From Candidatus Solirubrobacter pratensis (GTDB lineage Bacteria; Actinomycetota; Thermoleophilia; Solirubrobacterales; Solirubrobacteraceae), in assembly GCF_000425945.1 (NCBI RefSeq), contig NZ_AUEK01000021.1:1-43980 (forward strand): a stretch of 43,980 bases of DNA. Reading direction: 5' to 3'. Within the stretch, counting starts at the first letter, position 1; each line of letters begins with the position of its first letter. Made by a program: the position numbers and the translations under genes. Shown here in pieces: positions 32,115-39,428 of this stretch. The notes beneath the pieces are model-generated. The model searched no databases. It saw only the letters and a list, made by a program, of their open reading frames with translations, and was not told the origin of the DNA.

Positions 32115-34180
32115 CTGCGGTCGACCGCCTCCAGCACGGCCTCGGGCGTGATCGGCAGCTCGGTCACGTGCAGGCCGAGCGAGTGCAGCGCGTTCCCGAT
32201 CGCCGCCGGGACGGGCGGAAGCGCGGTCTCCCCGAGCCCATGGACCTCGGCCCCCTCGCGCTCGATCAGGTCGTGCGTCATCCGCACGGGGAGGTCCGCC
32301 GCAGCCGGGATGTTGTAGTCGGAGAAGTTCGCGTTGGAGACCTGTCCGTCCGCGAACGCGATGCGCTCGAGCAGCGCGGTGCCCAGGCCCATGATCATCG
32401 AGCCCTCGTTCTGCAGCTCGGCCCCCTCGCGGTTGACGACGCGGCCGGCGTAGACCGACGCGTGCAGGTGCTCGACGCGCACCGCGCCCGTCTGCTCGTC
32501 GACGGTCACGTGGGCGGCTGCCGCGCCCTGATGCCAGTGCGACGAGGCGACGCCCTGGCCCGTGTCGGGGTCGAGGCCGCCCTCGTTGACGATCTCGCCC
32601 ACGCCGCGCTCGCCGTCCCCCACGCGCAGGTCGGCGACGGCCCGCTCGAGCGCGCGGCCCATCATGTGCGTCGAGCGGCTGGACGTCGTGCGCGTGTCGT
32701 ACGGCGAGCTGTCGGTGTCAGGGTCCGGCACCTCGATCTGGCCGGGCTCGCAGCCGAGCATCTCGGCGCCCATGAGCCGCAGCGAGCGGCGGATCCCCTG
32801 CCCCATCTCGCATGAGGCGGAGCGGATGACGTAGCCGATCGGCGTGCGCTCGACGCTGATCTGCGCGCGGCTCGGCGTCTGCATCCCCTTCAGCAGGACG
32901 CACAGGCCCTTGCCGCGCGGGTCGTCCTCGTAGCCGACGGCGTCGGCGGCCGCCTGCAGGCACTCCTCGAAGTGGACGTCGTGCATCACCTCGCCCGTCG
33001 CGAAGCGGTCGCCGTCGCGCAGCAGGTTCCTGCGCCGCAGCTCGAGCGGGCTCATGCCGAGCGCTTCCGCGAGCACGTCCATCGTGCGCTCGGAGGCCCA
33101 CACCGACTGCATGGCGCCGTAGCCGCGATACGCGCCGTTGGGCGGCAGGTTGGTGTAGATCGCGAGCGAGTCGACGCGCACGTTCGGGATCCGGTACGGC
33201 CCGACGCCGGCGTAGCCGAGCTTGGTCGCGACGCCCGGCCCGCAGTCGGCATAGGCGCCCGTGTCGACCCAGCAGTCGAGCTCCTTCGCGACGAGCGTCC
33301 CATCGCGGCGCGCGCCGATACGCACGCGCACCGTCGCCGGGTGGCGGTTGAGCGTCGCGAACTCCTCGGCGCGGTCGAGCACCGCCTTCACCGGCGCCCC
33401 CGCCTTGCGGGCGAGCGCGGCCACCACCGCCTCGAGCCGCACGAAGGTCTTGGCCCCGAACGAGCCGCCCATCGGCGGGGCGACGATCCGGATGCGCTCC
33501 TCGGGGAGGCGGAAGACCCCGGCCAGGTCGCTGCGCACGTTGTACGGCGTCTGCGTCGCGGTCCAGACCGTGAGCCGCTCGTCGTTCCACTCGGCGAGCG
33601 TGGCGTGCGGCTCGAGCGCCATGTGCGCGGCGCTCGGGGTCCGGAAGGCCTCCTCGACGACGACGTCGGCCTGCGCCATCGCCGCCGCGGCGTCGCCGTG
33701 GCGGATCAGGAAGCGATGACAGACGTTGGAGCCCTCGATCGGGCGCACGTCGATCGACACCGCGTCGTGCGCCGACGCCCCCGACTGCTCGTGCAGCGCC
33801 GGCGCGCCGGGCGCCACGGCCTCGACCGGGTCGAAGACCGCCGGCAGCTCGTCCCACTCGACCTCCACAAGCGCGGCCGCGGCTCTCGCGGCTGCGCGCG
33901 TCGGCGCGGCCACCGCGGCGACGATGTCGCCGGCGAACCGCGCGACATCCGCCAGCACGAGCTGGTCCTTGACCTGGCAACCGTAGGCGCCGAGGTCCTC
34001 GACGTCGGCGCCGGTCAGTGTGACGCAGCCGTCCGGGAGCCCGCTCACGTCGACGGCGCGCACGCGCGCGTGGGCGTGCGGCGAGCGGACGAAGGCGGCG
34101 TGCAGCATCCCGGGACGCTCGGCGTCGCACGCATAGCGCTGCGCGCCGGTCACGCGCGCGTCGAGGCCCGCGACGTTCAC
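32111..34180 (-). CDS. Molybdenum hydroxylase large subunit (molybdopterin-binding, xanthine-dehydrogenase/aldehyde-oxidase family)
   Basis: 689 residues, clearly shorter than typical CoxL/XdhB subunits (about 760-800). The order of segments is normal: RYACDAERPGMLHAAFVRSPHAHA, ALEPHATLAEW, APPMGGSFGAKTFVRLEAVVAALARK (Moco loop), NGAYRGYGAMQSVWASERTMD (substrate pocket), EMGQGIRRSL and the catalytic Glu651 in GLGETALPPVPAAIGNAL. The pocket reads AYRGYG, not the AYRCSF of form-I CO dehydrogenase, so it is not a CO dehydrogenase. It should hydroxylate a carbon in an aromatic heterocycle or aldehyde using water. GTG start overlaps the FAD-subunit stop. Confidence 0.9.
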   Translation of the reverse strand: MNVAGLDARVTGAQRYACDAERPGMLHAAFVRSPHAHARVRAVDVSGLPDGCVTLTGADVEDLGAYGCQVKDQLVLADVARFAGDIVAAVAAPTRAAARAAAALVEVEWDELPAVFDPVEAVAPGAPALHEQSGASAHDAVSIDVRPIEGSNVCHRFLIRHGDAAAAMAQADVVVEEAFRTPSAAHMALEPHATLAEWNDERLTVWTATQTPYNVRSDLAGVFRLPEERIRIVAPPMGGSFGAKTFVRLEAVVAALARKAGAPVKAVLDRAEEFATLNRHPATVRVRIGARRDGTLVAKELDCWVDTGAYADCGPGVATKLGYAGVGPYRIPNVRVDSLAIYTNLPPNGAYRGYGAMQSVWASERTMDVLAEALGMSPLELRRRNLLRDGDRFATGEVMHDVHFEECLQAAADAVGYEDDPRGKGLCVLLKGMQTPSRAQISVERTPIGYVIRSASCEMGQGIRRSLRLMGAEMLGCEPGQIEVPDPDTDSSPYDTRTTSSRSTHMMGRALERAVADLRVGDGERGVGEIVNEGGLDPDTGQGVASSHWHQGAAAAHVTVDEQTGAVRVEHLHASVYAGRVVNREGAELQNEGSMIMGLGTALLERIAFADGQVSNANFSDYNIPAAADLPVRMTHDLIEREGAEVHGLGETALPPVPAAIGNALHSLGLHVTELPITPEAVLEAVDRR

Positions 34181-35016
34181 GGTGCGAGCTCCTCGAGCGC
34201 GCGCCGCACCTCGACGGCGGTTACCCGGCGCCGGTAGGCCGCCGAGCCGCGGGCGTCCTCCATCGGCTCGACGCGCTCGGCGTAGCGGCGCGCGATCTCC
34301 TCGCGCAGCGCCGGCTCGAGCGGCTGCCCGTCGGCGAGCCCGCACACGTCCGGGAAATGCTGGGGCACCTCCGCGACGGCGCCGACGACGACGCGCACGC
34401 GCCCGTCGTCGCGCGTGGCGGCGACGGCGACGCACGGCCGGTCCTCGGTCGAGCGGGCCCGGAACTTGCGGTAGACCGCCCGCTCCGGCGCCGGCGGGAC
34501 CACGACCTCGACCAGCAGCTCGTCGGGCTCGATGCAGGTCTCGTAGTAGCCGAGGATCAGCTCGCCGACGGTGACCGTGCGCTCGCCGCGAACCGAGCGC
34601 AGGACGACCTGCGCGCCGAGCGCCGCGAGCATCGCCGGCGGGTCGGACGCGTAGTCCGCGTCCGCCAGCACCCCGCCGACCGTGGCCTGGTTGCGGATCC
34701 GCGGGCTCGCCACGAGCCCGAACGCGCGCGCCAGCGCCGGCCACCCGGTGCGCACCGCCTCAGAGCGCGCGACGGCGGTGTGCGTCGCCATCGCGCCCAG
34801 CCGGAGCCATCCGCCGGCGGTCTCGATCGTACCGAGCCCGGCGACGCGGCCGAGCGACAGGAACGCCGCCGGGCTGAGGAAGCCCTGGTTCATCAGGATG
34901 CCCAGGAAGGTCCCGCCCGCCAGCACGGTCGCCTCGTCGCCGTGCTCGTCGCGCAGCGCCAGCGCCTCCTCGAGCGAGGAGGGCGCCAGCCAGGTCGGTT
35001 CGGCTTCCGCCGTCAC
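34177..35016 (-). CDS. Molybdenum hydroxylase FAD-binding medium subunit (CoxM-like)
   Basis: 279 residues. FAD-binding signatures are ATVLAGGTFLGILMNQG (pyrophosphate loop) and ASPRIRNQATVGGVLADADYASDPPAMLAAL, followed by VVVPPAPERAVYRKFRARSTEDRPCVAVA. It transfers electrons from the iron-sulfur subunit to an acceptor. Gene order FAD, Mo, FeS is unlike the CO dehydrogenase order (M-S-L). GTG start overlaps the dikinase gene's TGA (GTGA), so hydroxylase and dikinase are translationally coupled. Confidence 0.9.
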   Translation of the reverse strand: MTAEAEPTWLAPSSLEEALALRDEHGDEATVLAGGTFLGILMNQGFLSPAAFLSLGRVAGLGTIETAGGWLRLGAMATHTAVARSEAVRTGWPALARAFGLVASPRIRNQATVGGVLADADYASDPPAMLAALGAQVVLRSVRGERTVTVGELILGYYETCIEPDELLVEVVVPPAPERAVYRKFRARSTEDRPCVAVAATRDDGRVRVVVGAVAEVPQHFPDVCGLADGQPLEPALREEIARRYAERVEPMEDARGSAAYRRRVTAVEVRRALEELAP

Positions 35017-36740
35017 CCGAGGATCTCGACCACGCCGGTCGCGCCGTTGACCCGCACGCGGTCGCCGGTCTTGATCCGCTCGCCGGCGTTGCCGGTGCCC
35101 ACGACCGCCGGGATGCCGAACTCGCGCGCCACGACCGCCGGGTGAGAGACGGTGCCGCCGGCCTCGGTGACCAGCCCGGCGATCTTCGTGAACAGCACGA
35201 CCCACGCGGGGTTGGTCATGCGGCACACGAGGATCTCGCCCTCCTGCACCTGGTCGAACTCCGCCAGCGAGGAGACGAAGCGCGCCGATCCTTCGACGAC
35301 GCCGGGCGACGCGGCGAGCCCCTTGATCTCCCCGGTGGTGGTCGGCTCGCCCGCGTAGAAGCGGTCCGGGAAGCCCCACAGTCCCGCGTAGGGGAAGTCC
35401 AGCGCCTCCTGCGTCGCGGTCCCCAGCCACGCCGGCGGGCGCCGCTCGAACGCGTCCTCGCGGTCGTCGCGGCGGTCGGACACGAGCTCGCGCGCGTCGA
35501 AGGCCTGCGGGTCGGCCAGCAGGCGCCGCAGCTCGTTGTAGTGCAGGAAGACGACGTCCTCGGGATCGGCGAGCGCGCCGGCCTCGACGAGCTTGCGGCC
35601 GGCCGCCATCGCCACGACCCGCAGCCGGGCGTTGGTCCCCTGGTCGACGTAGAAGTGGTGGTCCGGCGTGAGCGGGTTCATGTTCAGCGACAGCTGCAGG
35701 GCGGCGGCGAGCTTCTCGCGATCGGCGCCCTCGACGCCCTCCATGACCGCGCGCTTGGCGTCCTCGAGGTCGTCGCGCACGGCCCGCAGGCTCGACGGGT
35801 AGTCGTAGTCGGTCGCGATGTACCCGCGGATCGCCTCGATGATCGGCGCGGGGTCCTCGGCCCACAGCTTGTACATCAGCTCGTGCGACCAGATCGACTT
35901 GTAGCCGAAGGTGCGCTGGTGGGTCTCGATCCGCTCGGCGATGAAGCGCCGGCCGCGCTCGGAGCCGCCGAGCGCCGCCATCACCTCCGGCGCCGTCGGC
36001 GCCTCGAACGCGGCCCGCAGCTCGGCGTCATCCACGACCTCCTGCTTGGCCTTCCAGAGGTCCTCGATCGAGTCCCAGTTGCGGTCCTCGACGCTGGACT
36101 GCAGGCGCCCCATCAGCCCCGTGTCGGCGCCGACCTCCGCGATCGCCGCGTTCAGGTTCGTGGTCGAGGCGAACTGCGCGAAGTTGAGCATCCAGTGGAT
36201 CTTCCAGTGGCGGTCGTGCACGTCGATCGCGTCCTCGAGCAGGACCGCGAGCTCGAGCAGCGACGCGCCGTCGTAGTCGAAGCCGTCGAGGTACGCGAAG
36301 TTGCGCTCGATCTCCGGCCGCAGCCGGTCCTTCCACCACTGCATGAAGTTGGACGCGTAGACCGGCAGCACGCCGCCGAGATACCCACCGATCTGGCCGG
36401 CGTACTCAGGGTCGCGCGGCGTGCGCGGCGCGTAGCGGCTCTCGTACTCCGTCGCCTCGGCGCGCAGCGACGGATCGCACGGGATCGCCGCCGTATAGAC
36501 GTAGCCGTTGATCTCCTTGGCGATCCAGTCGCAGGCGAACGGGGTGCCGAAGCGCCTGAACATGTGGTCGCAGGTCAACCACCAGCCGCCGATGTCGAAG
36601 AACAGCGGCGACACGGGGTTCGGGATGTGCAGGTCGTCGTGGATCCAGAAGAGCTCCTTCTCGCCCTCCTCCCACCGGACCGGGAACTCGTCCGACCCGA
36701 AGTTCGTACCCAGGACCTGATGCTGCTGCGTGGCGGCCAT
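35013..36740 (-). CDS. Dikinase substrate/phosphohistidine subunit (PEP-utilising enzyme, mobile domain)
   Basis: 575 residues. The C-terminal 90 residues form the swivelling phosphohistidine domain of PEP-utilising enzymes: NPAWVVLFTKIAGLVTEAGG, then the reactive His533 in TVSHPAVVAREFGIPAVVGT. The N-terminal 480 residues are a helical, Trp/Tyr-rich module (ELFWIHDDLHIPNPVSPLFF, ASNFMQWWKDRLRPEIERNF) equivalent in position to the substrate-binding region of rifampin phosphotransferase or the large phenylphosphate synthase subunit. No ATP-grasp domain is present; that is the protein at 23700-24605. It is expected to accept phosphate on His533 and pass it to a hydroxylated substrate. ATG preceded by GGGAGGAGAGAG. 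Operator site C lies 28 bp upstream. Confidence 0.85.
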   Translation of the reverse strand: MAATQQHQVLGTNFGSDEFPVRWEEGEKELFWIHDDLHIPNPVSPLFFDIGGWWLTCDHMFRRFGTPFACDWIAKEINGYVYTAAIPCDPSLRAEATEYESRYAPRTPRDPEYAGQIGGYLGGVLPVYASNFMQWWKDRLRPEIERNFAYLDGFDYDGASLLELAVLLEDAIDVHDRHWKIHWMLNFAQFASTTNLNAAIAEVGADTGLMGRLQSSVEDRNWDSIEDLWKAKQEVVDDAELRAAFEAPTAPEVMAALGGSERGRRFIAERIETHQRTFGYKSIWSHELMYKLWAEDPAPIIEAIRGYIATDYDYPSSLRAVRDDLEDAKRAVMEGVEGADREKLAAALQLSLNMNPLTPDHHFYVDQGTNARLRVVAMAAGRKLVEAGALADPEDVVFLHYNELRRLLADPQAFDARELVSDRRDDREDAFERRPPAWLGTATQEALDFPYAGLWGFPDRFYAGEPTTTGEIKGLAASPGVVEGSARFVSSLAEFDQVQEGEILVCRMTNPAWVVLFTKIAGLVTEAGGTVSHPAVVAREFGIPAVVGTGNAGERIKTGDRVRVNGATGVVEILG

Positions 36741-36767
36741 GCTCTCTCCTCCCTCGGTGCCGGAACG

Positions 36768-36784
36768 ATAGATTATCGATGATC
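36768..36784 (-). promoter_or_regulatory. GntR operator, site C
   Basis: On the minus strand this reads GATCATCGATAATCTAT. Its first 14 bases form a full dyad, GATNATCGATNATC, making it the most symmetrical of the four sites. It overlaps the last codons and TAA of the upstream beta-keto acid cleavage gene and precedes the dikinase gene, which implies an internal regulated promoter. Confidence 0.65.
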
Positions 36785-37687
36785 GAGAGACAACAGCTCG
36801 CGCGCGCCGGGCGGGCCGGTCGGCTCGCGGTCCAGCAGCGGCGCGATCGCCAGCGCCTTCTCGACCAGCTCGGCGTTCGACTGCGCGCGCCGGTCGCGCG
36901 CGACGCGCAGGTTGTCCTCCAGGCCCACGCGGATGTGCCCGCCGAGCATCATCGACGTCGCGGCGAGGTGGAACTGGGCCGGGTAGCCGACGCCGGCGGC
37001 CGACCACGTGAACCCGTCCGCGCCGAACAGGCTGACGGCGGTCCGGTGCATGTGCACGAGCTGCTCGATCGTCGCCGCGTTGGCGCCCAGCACCCCGAGC
37101 ACGAACTGCAGGTGCGCGGGGAAGTCGACCAGCCCCTGGTCGGCGAGGTGGCGGAGGTTGTAGATGTGGCCCACGTCGTAGACCTCGTACTCGGGCTTCG
37201 TGTCCGCCTCGCGGAAGATCTCCGCCAGCCGGTAGACGTCCTTGAAGGTGTTGCGAAAGATGTAGTCGCGCGTGCCGTCCAGGTACTCGACCTCCCACGG
37301 CGCCATCTCCGGCCGCGGCTTGACGCCGAAGATGCCGAAGTTGAACGAGCCGCAGTTGAACGTCGCCATCTCCGGCCGGCACTCGGCCACCACCCGCGCA
37401 CGCTCGTCGATCGTCATCCCCACGCCGCCGCCGGTCGTCGGCTGCACGATCGCGTCGCAGCGCTCGGCGATGCCGGCCATCACGTGCTTGAACAGCCCCA
37501 GGTCCGACACCGGCCTGCCGGTCTCGGGCTCGCGGACGTGGAGGTGGACGATCGCGGCGCCCGCGGCGTGCGCGGCGACCGCGGAGTCGACGATCTCCTC
37601 CGGCGTGATCGGGATCGCCGCGCTCTGGCCGGGCACGCTCATGCCGCCCGTGATCGCGCACGAGAGCAGCACGCGCGGATCGCTCAT
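36773..37687 (-). CDS. Beta-keto acid cleavage enzyme family protein (BKACE), second copy
   Basis: 304 residues, full family length. The N-terminus VLLSCAITGGM, the metal pair in IVHLHVREPETGRP, QPTTGGG, PEMATFNCGSFNFG and the C-terminal LGGHIRVGLEDNLRV are diagnostic. Expected reaction: zinc-dependent condensation of a beta-keto acid with acetyl-CoA followed by C-C cleavage to acetoacetate and a CoA thioester, giving a late step of the pathway. ATG overlaps the alcohol dehydrogenase TGA (ATGA). Its last codons are part of operator site C. Only distantly similar to the BKACE at 822-1583. Confidence 0.9.
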   Translation of the reverse strand: MSDPRVLLSCAITGGMSVPGQSAAIPITPEEIVDSAVAAHAAGAAIVHLHVREPETGRPVSDLGLFKHVMAGIAERCDAIVQPTTGGGVGMTIDERARVVAECRPEMATFNCGSFNFGIFGVKPRPEMAPWEVEYLDGTRDYIFRNTFKDVYRLAEIFREADTKPEYEVYDVGHIYNLRHLADQGLVDFPAHLQFVLGVLGANAATIEQLVHMHRTAVSLFGADGFTWSAAGVGYPAQFHLAATSMMLGGHIRVGLEDNLRVARDRRAQSNAELVEKALAIAPLLDREPTGPPGARELLSLDHR

Positions 37688-38727
37688 GGCCGCACGACCA
37701 CCTTCAGGGCGCCGTCGCGGCGCTCGGTGAACGTCGCGTACGCGTCGCCGAAGTCCTCGAGCCCGAAGCGGTGCGTGATGAGCTCGCGCAGCCGCAGCCT
37801 GCCTGAAGCGACGAGCTGGATCGCGCGCGGCATCTCGCCCGCCGCCGCGCGCACCCCGACGACGTCGATCTCGTCGAGCACGAGCCGCTGCATCGGGACG
37901 CGGGCGTCCTCGAACGGGATCCCGATGACGGCGACGCGGCCGCCCTTGCGCACCATGCCGACGCACTGCGCGACCGCCTCCGCCGCGCCGGAGCACTCGA
38001 GCGCGACGTCGGCCCCGCCTGCGCCGGTGAGCCCGCGGATCGCGGCGACCGGATCGCCGGCCTCGACGTCGACGGTCTCGTGGCCGAGCGCGGACGCCTT
38101 CGCCAGCCGCTGCCCGCGGCCGACGACGATCACGCGGCCCGCACCGAGCGCGTGGGCGCACTCGGCGACGAGCAGCCCCATCACCCCGGGGCCGACGACG
38201 GCGACCGTGTCGCCGGCGCGGTGGCCGCCGCGGATCACGGTATGCAGCGCGATCGCGGTCGGGTCGAGCATCGCCGCCTCCTCGTCGGAGATCGAGTCGG
38301 GGACCGCGAAGACGCTCTTGACCGAGTGCACGACGTACTCGGCGTAGGCGCCGTCGGCGTTGTGTCCGTACTGCGCGTGCAGCCCGTCGACGCCGAAGTT
38401 CTCGCAGATGTTGTACCGGCCCTCGACGCAGCGCCGGCAGTAGCCGCAGGCGGCATGCGAGGTGCCGGCCACGCGCGTGCCGGGCTCCCACCCGAGCGCC
38501 GCGGCGCCTTCGCCCACCTCGACGATCTCCCCGCACCACTCGTGCCCGGGGATCAGCGGCCACGCCTTCGGCCAGAACCCCGGGTAGTCGCCTTCGATGA
38601 TGTGGGGATCGGTGCCGCAGATCGCGACCGCGCGGACCTTGCAGAGCACCTCGAAGTGCCCCGGCCGGGGTCGCTGGACGTCCTCGACCGCGAACTCGTT
38701 CGGCGCCGTCACCACGAGGGCGCGCAT
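37684..38727 (-). CDS. Zinc-dependent alcohol dehydrogenase (threonine/sorbitol-dehydrogenase-like MDR)
   Basis: 347 residues. Catalytic zinc ligands are Cys37 (AICGTDPH) and His62-Glu63 (PGHEW). The structural-zinc lobe has four Cys in ACGYCRRCVEGRYNIC. The NAD(P) loop is VAVVGPGVMGLLVAE. It likely oxidises a secondary alcohol to the keto compound that the downstream keto-acid cleavage enzyme could use. ATG preceded by AAGGAGGAG. First gene of the right-hand minus-strand operon; divergent from GntR regulator 2 with site D between them. Confidence 0.9.
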   Translation of the reverse strand: MRALVVTAPNEFAVEDVQRPRPGHFEVLCKVRAVAICGTDPHIIEGDYPGFWPKAWPLIPGHEWCGEIVEVGEGAAALGWEPGTRVAGTSHAACGYCRRCVEGRYNICENFGVDGLHAQYGHNADGAYAEYVVHSVKSVFAVPDSISDEEAAMLDPTAIALHTVIRGGHRAGDTVAVVGPGVMGLLVAECAHALGAGRVIVVGRGQRLAKASALGHETVDVEAGDPVAAIRGLTGAGGADVALECSGAAEAVAQCVGMVRKGGRVAVIGIPFEDARVPMQRLVLDEIDVVGVRAAAGEMPRAIQLVASGRLRLRELITHRFGLEDFGDAYATFTERRDGALKVVVRP

Positions 38728-38754
38728 CGCTCCTCCTTGCCTCGGGGTCGCCGA

Positions 38755-38771
38755 GATCATAGATAATCGAT
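38755..38771 (+). promoter_or_regulatory. GntR operator, site D
   Basis: GATCATAGATAATCGAT, the fourth copy of the shared 17-bp motif. It overlaps the TAGGCT hexamer (38771-38776) that lies 7 nt before the GntR-2 start and faces the alcohol dehydrogenase promoter on the other strand, so it can act on both divergent genes. Confidence 0.65.
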
Positions 38772-38783
38772 AGGCTCGGTCAA

Positions 38784-39419
38784 GTGGTGGTGACCCGGAG
38801 CATGCTTCGCGACCAGGTCAAGGACGCGCTCGTGGAGCGCATCCTCGACGGCGTCTACGGCCCCGGCGACCGCATCGTCGAGATGCGCGTCGCGGAGGAG
38901 TTCGGCGTCAGCCAGGCGCCGGTGCGCGAGGCGCTGCGCGAGCTCGAGCTGCTGCGGCTCGTCGTCTCCGAGCCGTTCCGCGGCGCGCGCGTGCGCGAGG
39001 TCACGGCGGAGGAGCTGAGGGAGATCTATCCGGTCCGTGCTGCGCTCGAGGAGGTGGCCGCCCGTTCCGCCACTCCCACGCTGGCCGGCGACGTGAAGCC
39101 GCTCGAGGCCGAGCTCGCGGCGATGCGGCGGGCGGCCAGGCAGGGCGACGTGCACGCGTTCATCGCCCACGACGTGGCGTTCCACCGCATCATCGTCGAG
39201 GCCTCCGGCAACCGCACCCTCCAGGAGCTCTGGCGCTCGCTGCACGTCGAGCTGCGCACCACGATCACCTTGATCAAGCACGCCGCCGAGCTGGCCGAGG
39301 CGGCCGAGTCGCACCTGCCGGTCCTGGAGGCGATCGATGCCGGCGACGCGGAACGGGCCGCGGCGATCCTGCGCGGGCACATCGAGGCGTTCGCCGCCTG
39401 GATCCCGTCCGAGCCCTGA
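38784..39419 (+). CDS. GntR-family regulator, FadR/FCD subgroup (regulator 2)
   Basis: 211 residues, paralogous to regulator 1 (about half of positions identical by eye). The winged helix contains LVERILDGVYGPGDRIVEMRVAEEFG then VSQAPVREALRELE, identical to regulator 1 in the recognition segment. The FCD domain has IYPVRAALEEVAARS, DVAFHRIIVEASGN and the later His residues. The start is GTG 38784, first of three consecutive GTG codons; the second or third could be used. Probably represses the same sites as regulator 1, with a different or additional effector. Marks the right end of the regulon. Confidence 0.9.
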   Translation: MVVTRSMLRDQVKDALVERILDGVYGPGDRIVEMRVAEEFGVSQAPVREALRELELLRLVVSEPFRGARVREVTAEELREIYPVRAALEEVAARSATPTLAGDVKPLEAELAAMRRAARQGDVHAFIAHDVAFHRIIVEASGNRTLQELWRSLHVELRTTITLIKHAAELAEAAESHLPVLEAIDAGDAERAAAILRGHIEAFAAWIPSEP

Positions 39420-39428
39420 CCGCTCGGG

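Noticed and set aside
32111..35016. Carbon monoxide dehydrogenase
   Set aside because: The large subunit has AYRGYG and not AYRCSF, gene order is M-L-S and no cox accessory genes are nearby, so only the broader Mo-hydroxylase family is supported.
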